From Sacculina carcini (taxonomy: Eukaryota > Arthropoda > Thecostraca > Sacculinidae), in contig OU696594.1 of NCBI GenBank assembly GCA_916048095.2, positions 5,834,781 to 5,898,780 on the forward strand: 64,000 nucleotides of DNA. The letters are read 5' to 3'. The position numbers and the translations under genes are program-made. Positions 12,101 to 21,775 of the stretch are shown here, piece after piece (position 1 is the stretch's first letter; the number at the start of each line of letters is the position of its first letter). Below the pieces are notes generated by a model, which was not told the DNA's origin, made no database searches, and worked only from the letters and a program-made list of their open reading frames with translations.

Positions 12101-12510
12101 GTGTTGTTAGTGAAAGTGAGTCTCCTGCTCATGGAAGACAGATAGTTGTATCGGCCTCTCACCAAAAACGCGCCGCACCACCGGGCAAAATGCTCAGTCA
12201 TTCCTATTTTCCGGCTCATCACGGCTGGCATTCACATCACAAGACGGCGAATTATGTCCACAACAATGCGCTGTTTCCACGCAAGGTTGCCATGACTCGA
12301 CTGAGAAACCAATTACCGCAATCCGCCGCTTATCTCCGCCAGAATCGCCCTCGTGTTCTCAGCGCCGCAATCCATCACTCACGATCCCCGCACGAGAAGT
12401 ACGCCAGCGTCCTGAATCAGCCACTCGTTTACCGGGCTCACGAGCATGGTGCGCGCCATGAAAGATCACATTCGAAGCCGATATTTACAGCGCCGATTAT
12501 GTACCATTAG
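9169..12510 (+). CDS. Large cysteine-free low-complexity protein of unknown function
   Basis: An uninterrupted ORF of 1113 codons starts at the first in-frame ATG (9169) and ends TAG at 12508-12510. I recognise no domain. The protein contains no cysteine. It is rich in Ser, His, Asn, Pro and Gln throughout, with an acidic patch near residues 540-620 and a basic His/Arg-rich C-terminal 130 residues, so it is probably largely disordered. The frame extends 13 codons upstream of the ATG through a hydrophobic run (ILVLVLSHEGEC) that begins right after a CAG at 9124-9126. A spliced upstream exon supplying a signal peptide is therefore possible, and a dibasic site near residue 1005 (QKRAAPP) would fit a secreted protein. 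No second copy occurs in the window and no transposon motif is present. An ORF this long in an area full of broken frames argues that it is maintained. Confidence 0.75.
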   Translation: MSVSDSSTRDNDARLPTNFAAGAFIPSTSHHVTKSSAVTHQLHGGPLVETSRAHDGTNHSDSLGASFLGQTSRLSDASVHQGRPYSLAHSGHHDQIITATDNNLHSFMIRTPERVVEVMPQADNAPVVWQTGNSDQRSNSGWTLPEIVPSQALDDNVVPSFVGLRHSEGHLSSLLRPLTNDPREAHHKSSSSSGMKDSPLSSSRHHTEATGADMNQSSRLRSHYSDHKREVKSKNDKHGDKRVINEESLAQQRIQNNRNVHNISRGGTSEHSKAMTNSKRGYSGFHTINGFDSPEKPYSGKLVVNNNLEREIVRQIFREMESNSSATGHGNKVTNGRSAIVSSKPVSNGYGKYNKEVREISVHDTHGNHARNHNRYPSDISHVEKTQDFRLKTENNVHLRHASPQLYNDDRLTAYHTGGHPVLKTYPEDKEFARQSDLRNNHYIGLSRDRAPPLNSEYNSVEEQDEQPLYKDWYDQPHQNFVQSGPSEAIPEHSSFSADDKINTHTDYSNFQSLQNGNPHPDATFAPHQAGVHSLNTIESSSEELADAWQNALEGQSNLALSNSVSDGRFEMVDFEELGHPHSLSPSIDSDKEIINSWDGRSHSPEGLQTDVNHTPMRSTTSQPVVRNNQHGYYELKNDLHAIHSYRNLPNQQSGVSASETSQVPTKENEFHKSTGTNEAIRIPETIYRNSVNVAGYYPGYVSALSAGNGGPRHFRGQSVSNRPLSSPNVASNEIETDLQATHQINPSHSPGITTISSPLLDVRHKPHFVSPQLPTTDGYQVTIDHQPMEALQHPHPITGQIPASFIQNVHSPLSSTFLSPSAPHGHLKFHGAFPSSVPIGNQLSSQLGHQFPVTGLNQRPAFVRHVSPTSAGLSRVPLRSNSPHYVQSKTKHQRLPIQHSIYSTQYSATPSRLNMPYIDGASHSTTSYPGTGTPVDVSVPHHNSMPLGSHQTEVPAHFQQYSVDSLGQPGPSVTENGVVSESESPAHGRQIVVSASHQKRAAPPGKMLSHSYFPAHHGWHSHHKTANYVHNNALFPRKVAMTRLRNQLPQSAAYLRQNRPRVLSAAIHHSRSPHEKYASVLNQPLVYRAHEHGARHERSHSKPIFTAPIMYH

Positions 12511-12820
12511 TTATGCATATACATGTTTGATAGCCACGTGGATTCCGTCAAAAGGTGGCGCAAATGGTTACCATAAGAACTGCTTTCGACAATGCTAGCG
12601 GCGTTCGAGTTTTTCTCGAATCAAATTATGTTTGTTTTAATTGTCAAAACATCCTAAGAGACAATGCTGCTATCATTAATTTGGCCATGACATAATGTGT
12701 GTACCCGTGTGTGTTAAATTTAGGAAAGATAATACAATTGATGTGTGCTTTACGAACTCAATCAAAACTTCGTTCAATAGCCGTGTGTTGCGTTCATTCT
12801 GTTTCACGCGTGCTTGTAAG

Positions 12821-12826
12821 AATAAA
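12821..12826 (+). terminator. Poly(A) signal candidate for the 1113-aa ORF
   Basis: AATAAA lies about 310 bases after the stop codon and is the first canonical signal downstream. A 3' UTR of this size is ordinary for animal genes. No other gene in this orientation is nearby. Confidence 0.4.
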
Positions 12827-13309
12827 TGTTAAGTGGACGGGGAATGGGGTGTATCAAGGTCTTACAGGTGTGTCAAGGTAACTAGGTTTACACACAATGC
12901 TATTTTCACCGCCGCTCCTGCACAAACACATCATAGTCTTGCTCCATAAATGCAATACGGGAGTATACCTCATTGTTATGCAAACCGAAGTTGCAAGAGA
13001 TGTGATTCGCTGTTGCTCATGGATAGTGGCCACGAGTCTAACTGTAATGTCTGCGAACTATGTGCTAACTATGTCACGCGCAAAAACATCAGTCAGTCTC
13101 TCGCAAACAGACCACGTTTGTGTGTGTGTGTGTTTGTGTGCGAGTTCATGTGTGGCTTACGAGGTGGTATGAAATTTTGATGAAATCACACATACACACA
13201 CACGCAAATAAGCAAGAAACAAACATGCCATCTTATCTTGGGGAATCAAATCATAAATTATTTAACACATTTGATTATTATTATTATTAATATTATTCTT
13301 ATTATTTGA
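12827..13309. other. Intergenic stretch, no gene seen
   Basis: Noncoding sequence with a (GT)n tract near 13120-13140, CA-rich DNA at 13187-13205 and an ATT-rich tract at 13270-13310 that abuts the LINE fragment. I see no supported coding or RNA feature. Confidence 0.6.
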
Positions 13310-13668
13310 TTCCTCACTTTCATTCTCTGCCAATATTCTTGCTACTGCTCGCATCTGTCGCCTTATACTCCGCTCTCTCTATCCTATCCGTCCATGCCTC
13401 GACCAGCCCTCTTCTATCAAGCTTGTTCAATCACTCATCTTTTCTAGACTGGATTACTGCAGCTCGCTCCACTTCAAGTGTCCTAAATCTTCCTTGAAAA
13501 TTCTCCAGCGTGTGATGAACCAATCCTGCCGTTTTGTTTTATATCCTGCTTTCTGCCGCCATACTTCTCCTTATCTTTTCAAGTTCCGCTGGCTTCCTAT
13601 CAAATCTAGAATTCACTTCAAAAATTGCTCCATAATCTTTAAACTGTTGCACTGTCCCACTAAACCTG
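13310..13668 (+). mobile_element. LINE-A (L2/CR1-like) 3' fragment, RT C-terminus
   Basis: Across two frames it encodes the end of a non-LTR reverse transcriptase: 'SRLDYCSSLHFKCPKSSL', 'ILQRVMNQSCRFVL' and 'RWLPIKSRIHFK'. These are the hallmarks of the region downstream of the thumb in L2/CR1-like elements ('LDYCNSLLxGLP...LQRxQNxAARLV...LHWLPVxxRIxFK'). It is the same family as the copy at 40998-43180. It breaks off at about 13668, where an LTR-like sequence starts, so the true 3' end is missing. Confidence 0.75.
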
Positions 13669-14367
13669 TAGTTAGCGAGCGAGGCCAAAAAGACAAAACG
13701 CTGGTATATTCACGAGTAGCAACCACAAGCAAACACGAAACACCAAAAGAGAGGGACGCCGGCGCGCGCCCTCGTTTTATACCTACACCGGTCGTTAACA
13801 AAAAATACAAATCAACTCAGTTTCAAACAAGTAAACGGCATTCACACAAAAATATAATTAAATTACAGTTTAACAAGGGAACAACGCATTTCAACTTTAA
13901 ATACGCCGCTCATACTTGGGGTAACCTCTAATGGCGCAGAAAATACGACGATTCAGGAACTTCAGAAAATCGCGAACATTACAAGTATTCTAGATAGAAC
14001 AATAAGCATTTACCAGCACGAAATAAACATCATATTAATCGACAACTAATGTCCAACAAAATATTCATATTAAACACAGAAATACGGGCACCACATGACT
14101 TCCCTCCGAGAAGCGGAGCGTAAAGGAAATACGAAGTGCGCAACAACAAAAAAACATTCGCAAAACATCTGTACATACGCAACCGGAAGCATGAGACGCA
14201 GTGAAATATCCGGCAAACGGGTGTCGAGCGACGTGAACAAGGCGCATAAGAACAAAATTGAACGATCGTAGCATACATAGCATGAAATAAACATTGCCAG
14301 GCGTGCGAAACAAACGCCACAATATGTAGAACAAGAACAAAAGTATATGAAAATACATAACACGCGT
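13669..14367 (-). mobile_element. Putative LTR of gypsy-1, minus orientation
   Basis: Read on the minus strand the segment begins TGTTATGTATTTTC and ends CTCGCTAACTACA, the TG...CA form expected of an LTR. Near its far end it has a TATA-like TATAAAACGAGG. It lies directly downstream of the gypsy-1 integrase frame, where a 3' LTR should be. No second LTR is available for comparison and no polypurine tract is obvious at the junction, so the limits are inferred. Confidence 0.4.
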
Positions 14368-14381
14368 GTTTACGACTGCAG

Positions 14382-15480
14382 CTATTCTATAGACAAAAAG
14401 AAATGATAGTTTGGATTTCGCTGAAAATGTACTCTGAGCCCAGTGCGTGTATGTGTGACAGTATCAGAGTCGTTGTGCTGTGCATAATAATGTAAATTTG
14501 TGTCTGTATTAGTATCAGAGTGGGTGTTTGTGCTCGGTGGGACACGCTGGTTGGTGTCGGGAGTCTGTGACGCGCACGTACCAGTTGCTGGCGTTATCGG
14601 CTGTGTGTCAGGCAATCTGGCTGGCTTCAGGCGGTCTACCGAGACAGTCTCCGTGGCACCTGACGGGAGTGCCAGTGTGAAGACATTTGCTGACCTCGAG
14701 ACGACGGTGAACGGCCCGCGGTACGGCGCCTCGAGAGCACGGCGGACACGATCGACGCGGACGCAGACCTGTTTACAGCTCATTAAATCAGGAGGAATGT
14801 ACGAGGATTGAGAGCCATGTGACGTGCCAGCGGACAACATAGAAAAATCAACTTCGGACATGCGCTTGTAGAGCTCGTCAACGAACTCCACTTGTGATCA
14901 TGTACTTGATTTGTCGCCAGCAGGAGCGCGAGGACAGAGAAGATGGCCACCCGTCACAGCGGTGAATGGGGAATGTCCCGATTCATTCGGTAGCAGACGG
15001 ATGCCCAGCATGACCACTGGCAGCGCGGACAACCAGCACTGACGGCGGGCCATGATGGACGCTTTGACTACACGATGAAGCCTCTCCACCATGTCGTTCG
15101 ATCTCGGACGATACGCCGTCGTACGTAGCCTGTGAAAATCGACCAGCTGCGCCAGTTCCTGAAACAACTCACACTCAAACTGGGCTCCACGATCGGCGAC
15201 CACTTGTAGCGGTACGCCGAAACGGGAGACCCAATGTGTGAAAAAAGCATTAGCCACAGAAACAGCTGCAATATCTGTTAGCGGTATAACTTCCGGCCAG
15301 CGGCTGGCGCGGTCAACACAAGTCAAAATGTACCGGAAAGGCACAGAAAACGGATGGCCTCTCATCGTAGCTGGTGGCAGAGGGCCAACCAAATCCAGAT
15401 GGACAACCTCGAATCTGGCGCTAGTGAGAGGAAACTCACTCAGCGGCGATTTCGTGTGTCTGGTAACCTGTTGTATGTGA
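14382..15480 (-). pseudogene. Gypsy-1 integrase (core plus C-terminal domain), broken
   Basis: The minus strand encodes a Ty3/gypsy integrase core with all three catalytic acidic residues in context: HLDLVGPLPP, VADRGAQFE and DMVERLHRVVK. After a frame break near 14895 a second segment carries the C-terminal part (EAPYRGPFTVVSR ... SVDRLKPARL), which in this group binds DNA, and then a Thr/Asn-rich tail. The zinc-binding HHCC domain and RNase H are absent; the core is joined upstream to CA-repeat DNA. Integrases insert LTR-element cDNA into chromosomes. A frame break and the missing N-terminus make this copy inactive. Confidence 0.85.
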
Positions 15481-15484
15481 CATA

Positions 15485-15815
15485 CATATACGACACACAC
15501 GCACATATACACACATATACACACATGTAATCTTACGCACACACATTGCGCCGTCGCCAGCGGGCATTGCTCCCTTAGTTTTTGCTATGTTCAGTAGTGG
15601 AACAATGCGTCATTTATTATGCTGTGCAATGTGTTGTATGTCTGTGTGTATGCTAGAGTAGCCCAGTACATGCGTTTTTCACGCAGTCTGTGTCGGAGTT
15701 AACCCCAGACTAACACGATCTAATAATAATCTGTTGCGGAATAAAATCACCGTTTTATTATACAGTGTTTTATTCAACGAGAAAACAACAGGTAATTGGC
15801 GCAGCCGACAGGATT
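15485..15815 (+). mobile_element. Plus-strand LTR end with primer-binding-site-like motif
   Basis: At 15798 the + strand reads TGGCGCAGCCGACAGGAT, the form of primer-binding site found immediately after many metazoan gypsy 5' LTRs. The preceding 300 bases contain an AATAAA (about 15739) and a sequence finishing GAAAACAACA, plausible as the 3' end of an LTR. It splits minus-strand gypsy-1 between RT and integrase and is in the opposite orientation, so it is a separate insertion remnant. The 5' limit is uncertain. Confidence 0.4.
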
Positions 15816-15825
15816 GTTGGGTAGG

Positions 15826-16145
15826 GGTATTGTAGCGGTCTGGTTTGGTACACGCGTTCAAAGCTCGGTAATCACCGCATGGTCGCCACTCACCCGTTTC
15901 TCTTTTTGGCACCATATGCAGGGGCGCCGCCCAGCTGCTACGGGAAGCTCGGATGACTCCCAGCTCGAGCATTTCGTCGAAAGACTTTTTTGTTATGGCT
16001 AAGCGGTCTGGAGGTAAGCGACGAGGGCGAGAATACTTTGGCTGGCCAGTGGTTTCAATGTGGTGCGTTACGCGATGTTTCAATGTAAATGGCTCCTTTG
16101 GACTGCGTAAAATTCCGGGAAACTAAGAGATGAGCTCCTGGAAAC
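15826..16145 (-). pseudogene. Gypsy-1 reverse transcriptase N-terminal fragment
   Basis: The minus-strand frame reads HRVTHHIETTGQP, then RRLPPDRLAITKKSFDEML, SSWAAPLHMVPKRETGEW and RPCGDYRALNACTKPDRYN. This is the start of a gypsy RT: the 'PxHMVPKKxGxWRPCGDYRxLN' block carries the conserved arginine and the residues before motif A. The sequence stops before motif A, so the catalytic aspartates are missing. It probably belongs to the same element as the integrase at 14382-15480, with the middle deleted or displaced by the plus-strand LTR piece. Confidence 0.85.
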
Positions 16146-16616
16146 TGTCTTGTGGTTGAATATAACATTGCAGGCCAGTTAAAGTTTTTGTACAGTGATC
16201 AAATCGACATTCGCACGTAATTTTGTATTTACAGGACGAGTGATATTATCTGAAACAGAATCAAAACATAACCAATCAAATACATAACATAACATGACGT
16301 ATACCATAACCCGGTCATGTTATGGCAATGTAACCCATAACTCAATTCAGTTTGCAACAAACCAGTATTGAATATTTGAAACATCCGTCTATAGTATAGA
16401 CACAAAATGCTAATCAGTAAAATAAACACATTTAACATGACTGCAAAGCCTACACGAAACTTACACAAACGAAAGTGCACTTGGCAACGCAATGGCGGAT
16501 AGTGAGTGAACAAGTGCCGCCATGTTTCGTGACTTGTGGTTGCGACCTTGACCATCGTATAGTTTGCAGTGTCTCCGCTAGAGGCGCTGCCCGGTGACCC
16601 TGACTGATATCTCACA
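16146..16616 (-). mobile_element. 3' LTR of gypsy-2, minus orientation
   Basis: On the minus strand the sequence begins TGTGAGATATCAGTCAGG directly after a polypurine tract (CTGGGGGGA, from 16617-16626) and ends CCACAAGACA next to the gypsy-1 RT. TG...CA termini, position immediately after the pol frame, and a flanking PPT together identify it as a 471-bp 3' LTR. Its far side abuts gypsy-1 RT, so gypsy-2 inserted into or next to gypsy-1. The 5' LTR is not present in the window. Confidence 0.65.
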
Positions 16617-19543
16617 TCCCCCCAGTTTCTGACTGGAAACTACAGATCTGTCAGGTAGTCCTTCAGATACGCTGGTGGTCGCCGAGCTCTACGCGGACGA
16701 GCCGGTGGCTGTGAAGCATCTGACGGATCGGCGTCTGTCAGACTTCTGCTTGGATGTGCTGTGTTCTCTACAGCGTGACGACTATCGGTCATAATATCGG
16801 TGGTTTCGGGAGTGTTTCTCGGAATTACTGCATGGGCGTGCTACCGGTTTGCTGCGAGTGTGCGTGCTTTGCCGGGGATGTTGAGTGCGGCGATAGCGGT
16901 TTGGTACCTCCATGTGCCGCCGGTATCGACGGCGGCGATGACGGTGGTGTAGACGGCGCCGGCGGAGGAGACGGTGGTGACGACGCTGAAGACGGTGCCG
17001 GCGGATGAGACGCTGGTGGCGACGGTGGCAGCGACGGAGGTGACGACGATGGCGGCGGCGGTATTGACGGTGCTGCCTTGGATCGTGTCGTTGGAGTCGA
17101 TGGATGGGCGTCAAATCCTTTGATGTGTCGGAGAAACCGTCTATTGCGCAATGACAGTCGACCCGATCCGTCCACCTTGACTAGGTACTGGTCGTACGGC
17201 TTTCCTTCGACGATGACGCCTGTTCTGTCCCAACCTTTTTCGTGGGCGCCGGTCTGGTTCTGCATCAGTACTCTGTTACCTGGTGTCAAGGGCTTCAATT
17301 GACGTACGTGGCAGTTTAATTGATCAATCTGTCTCAGAAAACGTAGCCGAAGGGCCGACTCTTGGCGTCTCCAGGCATCCCGCCACACAGGATGTACTGA
17401 ACTGTTGTTGAATACATGTGTGTCGGGAGTGACAGGCAGGAGGTCTCTCAGTTAAAGGTTAAATGCCTAAGTGGCAGCTGCTACACGGGAAGAAGCCGAA
17501 GCTTATGAACACACAGGCGTGCCCCGTGCAGCTCGCTGCCACCGCAGAACCGCCCTCTCCACGCTATGGCGCCACAAGGACGTAAGACGTATTAGAGAGG
17601 GCCACCTCCCCAGAATGCATGGCACAACTCATGACTGATATCTGGTACCATTTACTGCTGGGTTGACAGGGGCTGTGGGATTGTAGAATTGACCCAATGA
17701 AATTCTGCTCCGCCGGGTTTCGAACCACGGACCTCCCGCTTGTGAGGCGGGTGTGCTAACAACTGCACCACAGAGTCCACATGCCTGCCGAACACTATCT
17801 GAGACGGTGACATGCACGTCTCTGGATCCGGAGTGTTTCGATATTGGAGTAGACCGGCCGCGACCGCCTCTGAATTCATGACGCCCTGAGCGTTTGTATG
17901 AGACGCTAAGAGGCGCTTCATGGACTTGACGGTCACTTCGGCTCGTCCATTCGACTGGGGGTGGTATGCAGACGATAGGCGGTGTCTCACGCCCCATCGG
18001 GTCAGAAACGACTCTGTCTCCTGCGCCGTGAATTCCGGCCCGCCGTCAGTGCTTATTTCCTCGGCTACTCCAAACGACGAGAAGTACGAAACGAGAGTGC
18101 TGATCAAACCTTTCGCACCTGACTTGCTGATGACAAGGTGCGGCCAGCCGCTGAACCCGTCAACGACCACTAGATATCCAGTTCCACGTACGTCTGCAAA
18201 GTCAGCCGCTATGTGTTGAAACGGTTGAGTCGGTACATTCGGTAGAACAGGTGGCAACCGGACTGTGAAGGTGCCATAGCCCAGCATGTGCGACATCTGG
18301 ACCTAGTCAATTCAATATCTTTGCTGAGCCCTGGCTAGAAAACGATGTCGCGCGCTCGGCTGCTCATTCTGCTGGTGCCTTGATGAGCGGAGTGCAATGC
18401 ACATAAAATGTCGTTTCTTAAAGCGTGGGGAACGACAATTCGGCTATTCATCATAAGAACGTCGTCAACTACGGAAAGATCGTCACGATACTGCCAAAAT
18501 GGCTGCAAATCTTCTGGCACGGCGTCACGGGATGACGGGAAGCCTCGCTCTACGAGTTTAATCAGCATCTGTAGATCCTTGTCCGATGCAGTGCATTCTC
18601 TAACCCTGGCCCATGTGACGGCCTCCAGCGAGTCGGTGGCAGATCGAGCTGCCGCAACAACACCGGACTCAAAATCATCGCCTGCATACCACTCAGCTGG
18701 GACGCGTACCACAGCTAGCACACTGATGTCGTCATCCTCACCATTGCGAGCGCTGGGCTTCCGTGAAGTTGCATCTGCGGCAGGTATTGTACGTCCTGGT
18801 ACGTGTACAATCTTATAACGCCACATCAGCGTCCGTTGTTTGAGACGAAAGAGGCGCGGGTTGGATATGTCGCCGAGAGCTCTATCACCGAGTACTTTGA
18901 CGAGCGGTTTGTGATCTGTAGTGATTACTAGATCACGACACCCCATGGAGAAAAACTTGGTGTCCTCAAGTGCCCACACTACGGCTAAAGCTTCGCCTTC
19001 GATCGGAGCATAGCGTTTCTCTGCATCGCGCAAGAACCGAGATCCAGCCGCCGTGATTTTCCACCCGTCGACGCAACACCCGGGCACTTGTGAATCGCAT
19101 CAACAGTGCTTTTGGCGCATCCAGTAACCCACGCCAGTCTGGGACCAGTCAGGATTCAGGCACGTCAACTTGTTGGGATCGAAGATCTCCACTCCGTGTC
19201 GTATCTCATCAATGATTGACTGCTTGGATTTTTGAAAAGCGTCCTCAAGCTGCGGATTCCAGTAAAAGTTAACCTTCGGACTGTGGAGAGGCTTGAAAGG
19301 AGCCATAATGTTTGTGGTTCTTCCATACTGAGACACCTGATTCACGAGGCCGAACCAGGCACGTACATCGGTTATGTTCACGGGTCTCGGAAAGCTCGCG
19401 ATTGCGTCTAGGTATTTTGGCAACGGCCGTACATCGTGACTGGTGATTTCGAAACCGGCAAAATTCACTGTTGTGGACGAAAACTGGAGCTTGGCAGGAT
19501 TCAGTATAACTCCGTTGTGTCCCACGTGGATAAGATAATCAAT
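16617..19543 (-). pseudogene. Gypsy-2 pol: RT end, RNase H, integrase, C-terminal tail
   Basis: Read on the minus strand in order: RT thumb/connection (19525-19100; NPAKLQFSSTTVNFAGFEIT, then VRAWFGLVNQVSQYGR); RNase H (19087-18700; 'KRYAPIEGEALAVVWAL', 'VITTDHKPL'); linker and H2C2-type region ending 'LHSAHQGTSRMSSRAR'; integrase core (18296-17790) with intact D, D, E contexts (ADFADV, STDGGPEF, NGRAEVTVKSMKRLL); and, past a SINE insertion, a C-terminal domain (17388-17130; 'TPGNRVLMQNQTG', 'YLVKVDGSGRLSLRNRRFLR'). A Pro/Ser-rich tail runs down to about 16830. A stop near 19090, the SINE and loss of RT motifs A-C make it inactive. Gag and protease are absent. Confidence 0.85.
17440..17780 (-). 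mobile_element. tRNA-Val-derived SINE inserted in gypsy-2 integrase
   Basis: On the minus strand the 5' end folds as a tRNA: A-box TGGTGCAGTTGTTAGCA (17754-17770), anticodon stem CCCGC/GCGGG around loop CTCACAA with anticodon CAC (Val), and B-box GGTTCGAAACC (17716-17726). The acceptor and T stems are imperfect and the sequence continues about 270 bases beyond the tRNA, so it is a SINE and not a tRNA gene. It splits the integrase between IVFGRHV and RDLLPVTPDTHV. The exact 3' end and target duplication are unclear; a short AGGCAT repeat on both sides is a weak candidate. Confidence 0.7.
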
Positions 19544-19835
19544 GTGTCAAAGAGCGGAGTCAAGCCGACTGATTAAAAATTAAATCCGTTCAGAGGTTCG
19601 AGCGCCCGACTAATGCGCAGGAGGTACGCGGATTTCTGGGGTTGACCAATTACCTCACTAGATTCATACCAAGCCTGGCCACGCTCAGCAAGCCACTGAA
19701 AAAAGATTCACCAGAAAATACTTCTAATGGAAATGGGACAGACAAGAGGAAAAATGTTTCAATTCTCTCAAGACAGCGGTCATGCAAACTCATTTGGCTC
19801 ATTTCGACCCACAACGGAAAACGGCACTGATTGTG
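19544..19835 (+). mobile_element. Gypsy-B fragment (RT thumb and RNase H start)
   Basis: In the + orientation it reads RFERPTNAQEV, 'GLTNYLTRFIPSLATLSKPL' and 'THLAHFDPQRKTALIVD' across frames, the junction of RT thumb and RNase H in gypsy elements. It is near-identical to the start of the copies at 43861 and 47803, but about eight nucleotides around 'ACTCATTTGG' differ by deletion. It shares with those copies a TAA nonsense codon at the 'DF*WKWD' position. It ends abruptly at the coiled-coil module that follows. Confidence 0.8.
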
Positions 19836-19841
19836 GATACT

Positions 19842-19923
19842 ATGCTGAGCTGCTGCGCAAGCAGGAAGCTGTCAAGAAGCGGGACGAGCTGATTCATCAG
19901 CGCGCCGAGGCTAATAAGCTGTG
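19842..19923 (+). other. Host-like coiled-coil module K, copy 1 (partial)
   Basis: The frame reads AELLRKQEAVKKRDELIHQR and ends AEANKL then TGA. The same sequence with small differences closes the longer module at 47585-47798. It is charged, heptad-like and unlike the flanking gypsy sequence, so I read it as a captured host exon. Its parent gene is not recognised. Confidence 0.5.
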
Positions 19924-20280
19924 AGTGAACTGAAGGCTGCCGTTATTATCGTTGTAAAAGCACTTTCGGCATCATTTGCCGAATCAAATGCGTTTGGGAC
20001 ATTTAGTGGTTCGTTCACTACTTTGCTAATTGAATTGATTCAATATTCGAGCACAAGGATTTCACGAAGCGTAAATTCCCGATGACCGAATCGCTAGAAT
20101 GAAGAGTTACTCATGAAGAGGCTTCAAGAGTAGAGTGTGTGGGGACTCAGTAGATTGAGCTTTGAAGCGTCTCCGTTCGACACACATCAGGACCTGTTTC
20201 GATGTGCTCGTCTATTTGTGCCCTCTGTGGGGCTCTTGCGATTGTAGTGAGTGACCGGGCTGAGCGGTCACTATACGCGC
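19924..20280. other. Unassigned stretch between modules
   Basis: About 360 bases with no supported ORF or recognisable element. The frame just before 20281 may continue the gag fragment that follows, but no motif is visible. Confidence 0.5.
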
Positions 20281-20612
20281 AACGCCGCGCTACACTTTTA
20301 TCTCTGGATTGGCTTCAAACGACATTCGACAACGTCTCCTGGAAAAATCTGGTCTGACTCTGCAGTCTGCGGTAGAAACTGCTCGCAGCTTGGAAATGGC
20401 GCAGTAAAACGCGGCTTCCTACGGAAATAGCTTCTCAGCGTGCACTGAAACTCAGCCGCCAAATGACCACACCGGAACGGATGCAAATGAACTGGAAGTT
20501 GCATACTCCACAATGAGGAAAGGACCGAACAACCGTCCGACGGATGCCAATTCAAATTCTTGTCAGTTTTGCGGCAAACAATCCCATCCACGCTGGAAGT
20601 GCCCAGTGTAAT
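20281..20612 (+). pseudogene. Retroelement Gag fragment with CCHC zinc knuckle
   Basis: One + frame reads ASNDIRQRLLEKSGLTLQ, then AVETARSLEMAQ, a TAA stop, and later CQFCGKQSHPRWKCP. The last is a CX2CX4HX4C zinc knuckle, the nucleic-acid-binding motif of retroelement nucleocapsids. The helical segment before it ('LRxxLLExxxLTLxxAVExARSLE') is the usual run-up to that motif in gypsy Gag. One internal stop is present and neither end of the protein is preserved. Confidence 0.75.
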
Positions 20613-20647
20613 GTCGAACAAACGGTTACACTGTATTGGATGAGCTT

Positions 20648-20669
20648 ACACACGCACACAATGGTATTC
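20648..20669. repeat. Left 22-bp direct repeat flanking the LINE-A2 insertion
   Basis: These 22 bases (ACACACGCACAC then AATGGTATTC) recur exactly at 22725-22746, on the other side of the minus-strand LINE. Direct repeats of this length are typical target-site duplications of non-LTR retrotransposons. Confidence 0.8.
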
Positions 20670-20671
20670 TT

Positions 20672-21763
20672 TTAAATACCAAAACAAAAGATTTTTTTGT
20701 TGTAGTACGCCTGTTTGGTCTCAGTGATCTTATGAGTGTAGCTGGACCTAGCACTGCAAAACTCGGTCCAGTGTTCAAGTGAACGAGAGCGGTGCCAGCG
20801 GCGTTCACATTGCCGTTTCACTCTCTTCAATTGGTTTAGTGAGCCATTATACCAGGGAGCAGATTCATGTAGTTTAACATGTTTTAAGATGTATGGAACA
20901 CATCGATCACGAATTTCACGAATGTTTTGATAGAAGTATGTGTACAATGTATCTATTGGGAGGAAGCAGTAGTTGATAAGGTGAAATTTTTCACAGAGTC
21001 CGTGTGTTAAATTTTCAGTGTCAATGTGGTCGTAGTCATAGAAAGATATTGTTTTTTTTATTTTCTGAGGAATAGGAATAGCTAAATTAAATCTGATGAG
21101 GCTGTGGTCCGAAGCATTTCTATCAATTGGACTCACCATTACTTCACGAATTGCGTTATTACGAGTGGTGGGCGAGATAAGCAAGTCTAGTATGTGATTA
21201 TGAGCATGAGTTGGACTATTAACATGATTCGTCAATCCATTCAGCTCCATATTTTCCAAAAATGATTGTGAATGGGCCTTCAAATGGGGCTGGTCTATCC
21301 ACAAATTGAAATCTCCACATATGTACAAATTATCATTAAATCTTACAAGTAGATATTCCACTACAGCAAAAAATTCCTCTATAAATACAGAACCAGAGGT
21401 ATAACCAGGTCTATAGATAGTGAGCACACAGAAATTAGTGTCATGTCCTTGGTTTCAAACACGCACACAAATATATTCAAATGTGGTGATAGACAGTGAT
21501 AGGGATATATTTTGTACAACAAAACTTGTGTTGTACACAAAAACAATACCCCCACCTGTTGTATCACGGCAATAATGTATGGCTGCAAAGTTATTCGGAA
21601 GAGATGCAGAAAATGCTGCACTCTCTTCATCAGCAAGCCAAGACTCAACAATACAAAACAAATCTACGCCATCAGTAAGGATATCATGAACCAGCGATAA
21701 TTTTTTCCTCACTGACCGCATATTCCAAAAGGCACATGATGTCTGTGCTTTATCAGCATGCAA
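20672..21763 (-). pseudogene. LINE-A2 ORF2 endonuclease, truncated
   Basis: Across one frameshift near 21440 the minus strand encodes an apurinic-like endonuclease: LVHDILTDGVDLFCIVESWL (the 'ETWL' block), GGGIVFVYNTSF, YICGDFNLWID, 'HNHILDLLISP' and NASDHSLIRFNL. The catalytic 'GDFN' and 'SDH' motifs are intact. After the nuclease the linker (ESAPWYNGSLNQLKRVKRQ, RRWHRSRSLEHWTEF) ends at KIFCFGI and a stop; the RT domain is absent. The endonuclease nicks target DNA for priming. Without RT the copy could not move itself. Confidence 0.85.
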
Positions 21764-21775
21764 ATTCGACTGTAG

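Noticed and set aside
16782-17114. Minus-strand Arg/His-rich ORF
   Set aside because: It is a shifted frame over the Pro/Ser-rich tail of gypsy-2 pol, which reads correctly in the overlapping frame.
17690-17780. A functional tRNA-Val gene
   Set aside because: The acceptor and T stems are mispaired and the sequence runs on into a SINE body that interrupts gypsy-2.
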